DNA of 8,908 nucleotides, taken from a bacterium (GTDB lineage: Bacteria; Patescibacteriota; Patescibacteriia; 2-12-FULL-60-25). The position numbers and the translations under genes were made by a program. Below the pieces are notes generated by a model. It was given only the letters and a program-made list of their open reading frames with translations. It made no database searches and was not told the origin of the DNA. Where the stretch lies: positions 1-8,908 of the forward strand of contig JAGVIJ010000013.1 in the NCBI GenBank assembly GCA_020056125.1, read 5' to 3'. Below are positions 1 through 5,325 of the stretch, piece by piece; the stretch's first letter is position 1; the number at the start of each line of letters is the position of its first letter.

Positions 1-1
1 A

Positions 2-286
2 ATCGCCACGTTGCTCATGGGCAAAAATAAACCCTCTTACGTTCCGCACATCGATAGCGGCGCCGTGGTAAAAGTTAAAAACGCCGCACAATTGGTTTTA
101 ACCGGAAAAAAGTGGGAGACTTTAAAACATTTCCGCACTTCGGGTCGTCCGGGCGGGTTAAAGGCCACTTTAGCCTCCACGCTGCGTGAGACAAATCCGG
201 GAGAAGTTTTAAAACACGCGGTCAAATTCATGTTGCCGAAAAATAGCACGCAGGCCGTGCGTTTGAAGCGGTTGATTATTGAGTAA
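2..286 (+). CDS. rplM: 50S ribosomal protein L13 (uL13), 3' part only
   Basis: This is the C-terminal two thirds of L13, an early-assembling protein of the large ribosomal subunit that binds 23S rRNA. The gene begins before the window and the first complete codon is at base 2. Family landmarks visible in order are an MGKNKPSYVPHID stretch (family pattern GKxKPxYxPHxD), LTGKKW, a SGRPGGLK block (commonly SGYPGGLK) and a C-terminal MLPKN motif followed by a basic tail. About 94 residues are present, against roughly 140-150 for the whole protein. The gene ends in TAA only 6 bases before rpsI, the usual rplM-rpsI arrangement, so the two are surely co-transcribed from a promoter outside the window. 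The identification is firm; the true start cannot be seen. Confidence 0.96.
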   Translation: MATLLMGKNKPSYVPHIDSGAVVKVKNAAQLVLTGKKWETLKHFRTSGRPGGLKATLASTLRETNPGEVLKHAVKFMLPKNSTQAVRLKRLIIE

Positions 287-292
287 AATTTT

Positions 293-940
293 ATGACAGA
301 TAAACCATCCAAAAAAGACGCCGAACAGATCGAGGATCAAGACAAGCAGACTGCGCCTAAAGTTGCGGCAAAAAAAGTGACGGTTAAAAGAACCGCCAAA
401 GTTGCGGCAATTCGCAAGGCCGCGGTCAAGGCGCCGAAAGCCGTTGAGGGAGAAACAGCGGCCGGTTCGGTTGAGGATGCGAAGACCGTACCCGAAGGCG
501 CGGCGATAATTGAGGCGCAAGATATGGCGGCCGCGGCGCGCGCCAAAGGCGGTTCAGTGATTCGAGCTGTGGGACGTCGCAAGCGTTCCATCGCGTGCGT
601 GAGTTTGATAAAAAATGGCAAGGGAGCTGTGACGGTCAACGGCCGCAAGATGGAAGAATTTTTTGGCACCTTTGATTTGCGCACCACCGTGATGGCGCCG
701 CTTAAGACCGTTGGGCAAGATACAGCCGTAGATATCAGCGCCAAGATTGTGGGCGGCGGAATCCGCGGACAAGCCGATGCTTTGCGCCACGGAATCACGC
801 GCTGTCTGGTTGAGCTTAATCCAACTTTTCGTACGGCTTTAAAAAAACAAGGATTTTTAACTCGCGATCCGCGTGAACGAGAGCGCAAGAAATTTGGACA
901 CAAGAGCGCCCGCCGCTCACCGCAGTGGTCCAAACGTTAA
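293..940 (+). CDS. rpsI: 30S ribosomal protein S9 (uS9) with long N-terminal extension
   Basis: S9 belongs to the head of the small ribosomal subunit, and its C-terminal tail reaches the P-site tRNA. The 215-residue product is much longer than the usual ~130. The conserved core starts near residue 91 and contains GRRKRSIA (94-101), GGGIRGQADALRHGI (154-168), LTRDPRERERKKFG (189-202) and the terminal SKR that contacts tRNA. Residues 1-90 form an Ala/Lys/Glu-rich, low-complexity and probably disordered extension. The ATG lies 6 bases after the rplM stop with no Shine-Dalgarno, which fits translational coupling to rplM. A strong terminator follows at once. A later start would give a normal-length S9, but I see no good in-frame ATG with a ribosome site near residue 90, and the extension reads as an open frame directly after rplM. 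Confidence 0.97.
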   Translation: MTDKPSKKDAEQIEDQDKQTAPKVAAKKVTVKRTAKVAAIRKAAVKAPKAVEGETAAGSVEDAKTVPEGAAIIEAQDMAAAARAKGGSVIRAVGRRKRSIACVSLIKNGKGAVTVNGRKMEEFFGTFDLRTTVMAPLKTVGQDTAVDISAKIVGGGIRGQADALRHGITRCLVELNPTFRTALKKQGFLTRDPRERERKKFGHKSARRSPQWSKR

Positions 941-950
941 AGAAAAAAAT

Positions 951-980
951 AAACATCTCGCATTCGCGGGATGTTTTTTT
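951..980 (+). terminator. Intrinsic terminator of the rplM-rpsI operon
   Basis: A 10-bp stem pairs AACATCTCGC (952-961) with GCGGGATGTT (966-975), with one G-T wobble, around a 4-base ATTC loop. A run of seven T follows (974-980). An A-rich tract lies just upstream (942-953), so the hairpin could also work on the opposite strand. It sits 11 bases after the rpsI stop and separates the ribosomal operon from the dehydrogenase gene. Confidence 0.93.
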
Positions 981-993
981 GATTTTATGAGGG

Positions 994-1022
994 TTGAGCA
1001 AAATCCGCCGCGTGTGTAAGAT
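994..1022 (+). promoter_or_regulatory. Predicted promoter of the dehydrogenase gene, near-leaderless
   Basis: TTGAGC (994-999, four of six matches to the sigma70 -35 box) and TAAGAT (1017-1022, four of six to the -10 box) are separated by exactly 17 bp. Transcription would start near 1029, about 2 bases before the ATG at 1031, so the mRNA would have almost no leader. This agrees with the absence of a Shine-Dalgarno. It also argues against the in-frame TTG at 1022, which would lie upstream of the transcript start. This is a prediction from motif and spacing only. Confidence 0.55.
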
Positions 1023-1030
1023 TGCAAGAT

Positions 1031-2320
1031 ATGCGTGTTGCAATCGTGGGTACGGGTTATGTGGGTCTGGTATCAGGCGCGTGTTTGGCCGACCTCGGCC
1101 ATCAAGTCACGTGCGTTGATACGGATGAAAATAAAATCACCAAACTCAAATCCGGAGTCATGCCGATTTTTGAGCAAGGTTTGGAAGAACTAGTGAAGCG
1201 CAATGTTCAATCCGGCCATCTGTCATTCACTTCGGATTTTACAACCGCCATCCCGGGCGCAGAAGTTATTTCCATCGCCGTGGGTACGCCGTCAGCTGAA
1301 GACGGAAGCGTAGACATGCAGTTTATTGATTCAGCCGCAGGCATGATCAGCCGTTATCTCTCGAGCTATGCTGTGATAGCCACCAAAAGCACGGTGCCGG
1401 TCGGAACCTGTGAAAGATTGACCCGTCTTTTAGCGCAGGGGACAACTCAAATTTGCGACGTGGTTTCTAATCCGGAATTCCTGCGCGAGGGTCGAGCGGT
1501 CTATGATTTTTTGCATCCGTCGCGCATTGTGATCGGCGCAGCCAGTCCGCGGGCGGCTGATATCATGTTGAAACTTTACACACATTTGGATTGTCCCAAG
1601 TTAGTCATGGATCAAAAAAGCGCTGAACTCTGCAAGTATGCGTCAAATACTTTTTTGGCCACTAAAATCAGTTTTGTAAATGAGATAGCGCATTTATGCG
1701 AGGAGGTGGGTGCGGATATTGAACCTGTGGCGCGCGCCATGGGTTTGGATCCGCGCATCGGCAAGGATTTTTTGCACGCCGGATTGGGCTGGGGTGGGAG
1801 TTGTTTTCCCAAAGATGTCCGGGCTCTGCATAAGCTAGGCCAATCATTGGAACGGCCGTTGCCCGTGGTAACCGCCTCAATTCAAACCAATCAGTTGACG
1901 CGACAACGCGCGGTTGAGCGATTGGAGCGTGCGCTCCTAACTCTCCATGGCAAAAAGTTGTGCATGTTGGGCGTGTCCTTCAAGGCCAACACTGACGACA
2001 CGCGAGAATCGCCGGCCATGGATTTGATCCGGCATTTTGTGGAACGCGGCGCCAAAGTTGTTGCTTATGATCCGGTGGCTCGGCCGGATTTTGGTTCACT
2101 GGGACTATCTGTGAATCAAGTGGATTCACCGTACATCGCGGCACAAGGAGCTGACGCAACCGTGATTGCCACTGAATGGGAGGAGTTCCGTAATCTGGAT
2201 TTAAAACGGCTCAAAGAGGCTATGGCCGGAGATGTGCTGTTTGATGCGCGCAATTTGATTGATCCGGATTTAGCTCTGCGCGAACGATTTAGATATTTCA
2301 GAGTCGGCCGGGTATTTTAA
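1031..2320 (+). CDS. ugd: UDP-glucose 6-dehydrogenase (nucleotide-sugar dehydrogenase)
   Basis: This cytoplasmic enzyme oxidises UDP-glucose to UDP-glucuronate in two steps using two NAD+, supplying an acidic sugar for surface glycans. The 429-residue length is normal for the family. The N-terminal Rossmann fold shows GTGYVG (7-12) and the acidic VDTDENK (29-35). The central domain has the STVPVGT stretch (120-126), SNPEFLREG (146-154) and the catalytic helix ELCKYASNTF (199-208, with K202 and N206 as expected). GLGWGGSCFPKD (251-262) carries the catalytic Cys258. The C-terminal UDP-binding domain has GVSFKANTDDTRESPA (314-329). The start is the ATG at 1031, because the protein then begins directly with the first beta strand (MRVAIVG). 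The family is certain. The substrate could instead be GDP-mannose or UDP-ManNAc, but the overall pattern fits Ugd/TuaD best. It follows a terminator and has its own promoter, so it is probably transcribed alone. Confidence 0.9.
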   Translation: MRVAIVGTGYVGLVSGACLADLGHQVTCVDTDENKITKLKSGVMPIFEQGLEELVKRNVQSGHLSFTSDFTTAIPGAEVISIAVGTPSAEDGSVDMQFIDSAAGMISRYLSSYAVIATKSTVPVGTCERLTRLLAQGTTQICDVVSNPEFLREGRAVYDFLHPSRIVIGAASPRAADIMLKLYTHLDCPKLVMDQKSAELCKYASNTFLATKISFVNEIAHLCEEVGADIEPVARAMGLDPRIGKDFLHAGLGWGGSCFPKDVRALHKLGQSLERPLPVVTASIQTNQLTRQRAVERLERALLTLHGKKLCMLGVSFKANTDDTRESPAMDLIRHFVERGAKVVAYDPVARPDFGSLGLSVNQVDSPYIAAQGADATVIATEWEEFRNLDLKRLKEAMAGDVLFDARNLIDPDLALRERFRYFRVGRVF

Positions 2321-2344
2321 GTTGGAGTGCGCGCATACATCATT

Positions 2345-2374
2345 TTGACAATCGAATGAATCTTTAGTTAGATT
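2345..2374 (+). promoter_or_regulatory. Predicted sigma70 promoter of glmM
   Basis: A perfect consensus -35 box TTGACA (2345-2350) is followed after 18 bp by TAGATT (2369-2374, four of six). TTAGAT at 2368-2373 with a 17-bp spacer overlaps it and is an alternative. Transcription would begin near 2381, leaving a leader of about 40 bases that contains the Shine-Dalgarno. The 101-base gap after ugd shows no clear terminator, so some readthrough from ugd is possible. Confidence 0.6.
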
Positions 2375-2409
2375 AACTGACGCAGTGACAAACAAAAACC
2401 AAAATCGAT

Positions 2410-2418
2410 AAGGAGAGG
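2410..2418 (+). promoter_or_regulatory. Strong Shine-Dalgarno of glmM
   Basis: AAGGAGAGG lies with its AGGAG core (2411-2415) six bases before the ATG at 2422. It is the strongest ribosome binding site in the window and fixes the glmM start. The ribosomal, dehydrogenase, flippase and last glycosyltransferase genes have nothing comparable. Confidence 0.85.
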
Positions 2419-2421
2419 GAA

Positions 2422-3756
2422 ATGGCAGATAAACTTTTTGGAACAGATGGTATCCGCGGCCGTGTGGGTCAACCCCCGATGGTGCCGGAAACCATTTTGC
2501 GCGTAGGCTACGCCATCGCTCGTGTGCTCGGCCGCGTGTGTCCGCGTCCGCGCATCATCATCGGCAAAGACACGCGTTTGTCCGGCTACATGATCGAAGC
2601 CGCGCTCCAAGCCGGATGTTTGGCTGGCGGCGCATACGTGTGGCCGACCGGCCCGTTGCCCACGCCCGCCATTGCGCATCTCACGCGCACGCTGCGCATG
2701 CAAGCCGGCATCATGGTGACGGCTAGTCACAACCTGTTCGAGGACAACGGGGTCAAGGTGTTTGACCCCAATGGGTTCAAACTTCCGGACGAAACCGAAG
2801 GGGAAATCGAACAAGAGGTCGCTTCGGGCGTCTGTGTCCAGGCTCCGGGCAAGGCTTATCGCATGGAGGATGGCGTCGGCCGATACAGCGAGTACTGTAA
2901 AGGCACGATTCCGTTTTCCTTGCGTTTGCCATCAGCCATGAAGATCGTGGTGGATTGCGCGCACGGCGCCATGTATCACGTGGCGCCTATGTTGTTCCGA
3001 GAGCTGGGCGGCACGGTCGTGGCCATCTACGACAAGCCGGACGGTCGCAATATCAACCAGGGGTGCGGTGCGCTTCATCCCGAGGTGTTGGCCGCGGCCG
3101 TGCTCGAACACAATGCCCACGTGGGTGTTGCGTTCGATGGCGACGGAGATCGCGTCATGCTGGTGGACAGTCGCGGGCGCATCTACAACGGAGATCAGCT
3201 CCTCTACATCATGGCCGCTGACGCGCAGAAAAAGAACAAGCTGTGCGGCGGCGTGGTCGGCACGCTCATGAGTAACGTGGCGCTCGAGTGCGCGTTGGCT
3301 GAGATCCATGTTCCGTTCACTCGTTCGGCTGTGGGCGATCGGTATGTGCTCGAGACGCTGCACGCGCGCGGCTGGCAACTGGGCGGTGAGGCCTGCGGAC
3401 ACATCGTCATGCTTGATCGGCACACCACGGGCGATGGTTTGGTCTCAGCGCTCCATATCCTGGCCATCATGGCCGAGACAGGGCTTTCGCTGGAGAAGTT
3501 GGCCGAGCCGATTCAGCTCTTCCCCCAACGCACGATCAACGTGCCCGGTCGTCTGAAGCTGACCGCGCGCCTTCAGGAGAAGATCGACGAGCTCAATCGC
3601 GAGTGCAATGGTCTCGGCCGCGTCTTCTGCCGCCCCTCGGGCACTGAGCCCGTGACCCGTGTCACAGCAGAGCACGAGGATCGGGCAACAGCCGAGCGGC
3701 TCGTGGCAGCGGCTGCCTCCTTGGTCGAGCAAGCCATGGGCAAGGTTCCTTCGTAG
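2422..3756 (+). CDS. glmM: Phosphoglucosamine mutase
   Basis: GlmM interconverts glucosamine-6-phosphate and glucosamine-1-phosphate in the cytosol, the step before GlmU makes UDP-GlcNAc for peptidoglycan and other glycans. The 444 residues match the family (E. coli has 445). Visible in order are LFGTDGIRG (5-13), the phosphoserine loop TASHN (100-104, Ser102 as in E. coli), the Mg2+ loop DGDGDR (239-244), GTLMSN (280-285), VGDRYVLE (304-311), a sugar-binding loop GGEACGH (321-327) and the phosphate-binding loop RPSGTEP (404-410). The sugar loop has Cys where GlmM proteins usually have Ser (QSGH or NSGH). Compared with its neighbours the gene is visibly richer in G+C at third positions, and I find no TTA leucine codon in it. 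It has its own promoter, strong Shine-Dalgarno and terminator, so it is monocistronic and possibly acquired. A phosphomannomutase role is less likely given the GlmM-type N-terminus and Ser102 spacing. Confidence 0.95.
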   Translation: MADKLFGTDGIRGRVGQPPMVPETILRVGYAIARVLGRVCPRPRIIIGKDTRLSGYMIEAALQAGCLAGGAYVWPTGPLPTPAIAHLTRTLRMQAGIMVTASHNLFEDNGVKVFDPNGFKLPDETEGEIEQEVASGVCVQAPGKAYRMEDGVGRYSEYCKGTIPFSLRLPSAMKIVVDCAHGAMYHVAPMLFRELGGTVVAIYDKPDGRNINQGCGALHPEVLAAAVLEHNAHVGVAFDGDGDRVMLVDSRGRIYNGDQLLYIMAADAQKKNKLCGGVVGTLMSNVALECALAEIHVPFTRSAVGDRYVLETLHARGWQLGGEACGHIVMLDRHTTGDGLVSALHILAIMAETGLSLEKLAEPIQLFPQRTINVPGRLKLTARLQEKIDELNRECNGLGRVFCRPSGTEPVTRVTAEHEDRATAERLVAAAASLVEQAMGKVPS

Positions 3757-3779
3757 CGTTCTTTCTTCCGGCTCTCTCG

Positions 3780-3819
3780 ACTCCGTCCACGGAACTCGAT
3801 CCTTGGTCGGAGTTTTTTT
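3780..3819 (+). terminator. Intrinsic terminator after glmM
   Basis: ACTCCGTCCACGG (3780-3792) pairs with CCTTGGTCGGAGT (3801-3813) around the 8-base loop AACTCGAT. The stem has 11 pairs and two single mismatches, and the outer 6 bp (ACTCCG/CGGAGT) are perfect. Seven T follow (3813-3819). It starts 24 bases after the glmM stop and isolates glmM from the polysaccharide operon. Confidence 0.9.
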
Positions 3820-3854
3820 ATTTCCACCTTCTAGCCTTTAATGTCATTTAACCC

Positions 3855-3860
3855 TACAAT
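3855..3860 (+). promoter_or_regulatory. Predicted -10 box of the polysaccharide operon, leaderless
   Basis: TACAAT matches five of six bases of the -10 consensus and ends 7 bases before the flippase ATG at 3868. Transcription would start at about 3867, on or next to the A of the ATG, giving a leaderless mRNA. No Shine-Dalgarno is present, which agrees. I see no convincing -35 box at 16-18 bp upstream, so the promoter call rests on the -10 match, the preceding terminator and the spacing. Confidence 0.5.
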
Positions 3861-3867
3861 ATAACGC

Positions 3868-5325
3868 ATGCCCTACGGCGCTAAGATTGCCAAAAACGCG
3901 GCTTGGCTTATGTTCGCCACTTCCGGTCAAAAATTGGTGGCGTTTTTTGCATTTATCGCCGTGGCGCGCTTGCTGGGCAAAGAGTTGACCGGCGTGTATT
4001 TTTACGCCATTTCCATCACCTCAATCTTTGTCACGCTGTCGGATTTGGGCATGACACCTGTGGTGATCAGGGCTATCGCCGGCGATCGAGCGGATAGCGC
4101 ACGACTGTTTAGCGCCGCCATCCGCGCCAAACTTTTTTTATCCCCGGTAGCTATTATCGCGGCTTTGGCTTATGCGATTTTTTTCGGCGCTGATCGCGTA
4201 ACTTTAATCACTGTGGCTATCGCGTGTTTGGTCATGACCGCAGATACTTTTCATCTGGTGCTCTACGGCGCTTTGCGCGGTCGGCAAAATCTCAAGCCCG
4301 AAGCTGTGGGCATGTTTCTCGGGCAAGTCATCACCGCCACCCTAGCTGTATCAGCCGCGTGGTTTGGATTTGGACCAGTCGGTTTGGCCGCGGCGTTGTT
4401 AGCCGGAAGTTCGTGGAATGTCATTTGGGGTATTTGCCAAATCAAAAAATTTCAAATCTCATTTGCCGAGGCGCGGCGCAAAGATTTTAGTCAGTTGGCG
4501 CGCGAGGCTCTGCCGTTTGGCATCGCCGGCATCTCCGTAAAAGTTTATTCGTACGTGGACAGTTTGTTTCTCAACATCTACCACGGTTCAGCGGCCGTGG
4601 GTCTGTATGCGGTGGCATATAAATTAACTTACGCCTTGCAATTTCTGCCCATAACTTTTACCGCGGCTTTGTATCCGGCGCTGGCTGCGGTGTATGCGCG
4701 GAAGGAGCGCGATGAATTGCGCAATACATTTCTCGGTTCGTTGCGCCTTATGGCCGCCATCAGTTTTCCCATCTCCGCCGGATTATCCGCACTCGCGGCG
4801 TACATTATTCCTTTACTCTATGGCCAGGATTTTGTAGGCGCTGTTCCGGCTTTTCAGATTTTACCCTGGGTGCTGATTCCGATTTTTTTGGATTTTCCCA
4901 TCGGTTCATTGCTCAATGCCTCGCATAAAGCGCATCTCAAAACCTGCGCCATGGTCGCGACCATGCTCATCAACTTTACGTTGAACGCAGTTTTGGTTCC
5001 GCAGTTCGGCACAGTGGGCGCGGCTTGGGCCGGAGTAGTGAGTTTTTGGTGTTTATATTTTATCGGCGCATATTTTTCCCGCTATGCCTCGGGCGGTGTG
5101 AAATATTTTATTTGGCTGACCGTGCGCAGTTTGTTCGCGGCGGCGGTCTCTTGGCTGGTTTGGGATGCGGCCGCGCAGTATTTTCCGCTTATTTTAGCGG
5201 CAATTATCGGCGCCGCGGCCTCAATTTTATTGGGATTTTTAGTTGGATTTATTCGCGCGGATGATATAAGGTTGTTCACCCGCCATTTGCGGCCGGGTGG
5301 AAAAATGGAGCTAGTGCATGAATAA
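3868..5325 (+). CDS. Wzx-like polysaccharide flippase (MOP superfamily)
   Basis: This is a polytopic inner-membrane protein of the oligosaccharide flippase (PST/Wzx, MATE-related) family, expected to move lipid-linked glycan units from the cytoplasmic to the outer face of the membrane. The 485 residues are typical of the family, with roughly 12-14 hydrophobic helices from residue 10 to about 465. Family-like signs are the early IAKNAAWLMFATSGQK segment, the charged loop after helix 2 (SDLGMTPVVIRAIAG), and YVDSLFLNIYHGSAAVGLYAVAYKL-type sequence at about 229-253, which marks the start of the second half in these transporters. The start is the ATG at 3868, just downstream of a -10 box, without Shine-Dalgarno. 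The last 8 bases overlap the next gene, so the two are translationally coupled. A teichoic-acid or O-antigen substrate cannot be told apart from sequence. Confidence 0.88.
   Translation: MPYGAKIAKNAAWLMFATSGQKLVAFFAFIAVARLLGKELTGVYFYAISITSIFVTLSDLGMTPVVIRAIAGDRADSARLFSAAIRAKLFLSPVAIIAALAYAIFFGADRVTLITVAIACLVMTADTFHLVLYGALRGRQNLKPEAVGMFLGQVITATLAVSAAWFGFGPVGLAAALLAGSSWNVIWGICQIKKFQISFAEARRKDFSQLAREALPFGIAGISVKVYSYVDSLFLNIYHGSAAVGLYAVAYKLTYALQFLPITFTAALYPALAAVYARKERDELRNTFLGSLRLMAAISFPISAGLSALAAYIIPLLYGQDFVGAVPAFQILPWVLIPIFLDFPIGSLLNASHKAHLKTCAMVATMLINFTLNAVLVPQFGTVGAAWAGVVSFWCLYFIGAYFSRYASGGVKYFIWLTVRSLFAAAVSWLVWDAAAQYFPLILAAIIGAAASILLGFLVGFIRADDIRLFTRHLRPGGKMELVHE
5307..5310 (+). promoter_or_regulatory. 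Shine-Dalgarno for the GT4-GT2 gene inside the flippase end
   Basis: GGAG lies 7 bases before the ATG at 5318, within the flippase coding sequence. Together with the 8-base overlap (5318-5325) it supports that ATG as the start and implies coupled translation with the flippase. Confidence 0.6.

Noticed and set aside
337..933. Long minus-strand open frame opposite rpsI (198 codons)
   Set aside because: It mirrors the S9 gene, has no family-like motifs or ribosome site, and arises from the codon bias of the real gene.
1022..1030. TTG at 1022 as start of the dehydrogenase
   Set aside because: It lies within the predicted -10 box and would add three residues before the normal family N-terminus MRVAIVG.
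2321..2344. Terminator directly after ugd
   Set aside because: The spacer has no stable hairpin with a following T-run; only the glmM promoter is supported there.
2932..3423. Minus-strand open frame opposite glmM (163 codons), with other overlapping frames
   Set aside because: A shadow of the G+C-rich glmM codons; the plus strand carries all the conserved catalytic motifs.
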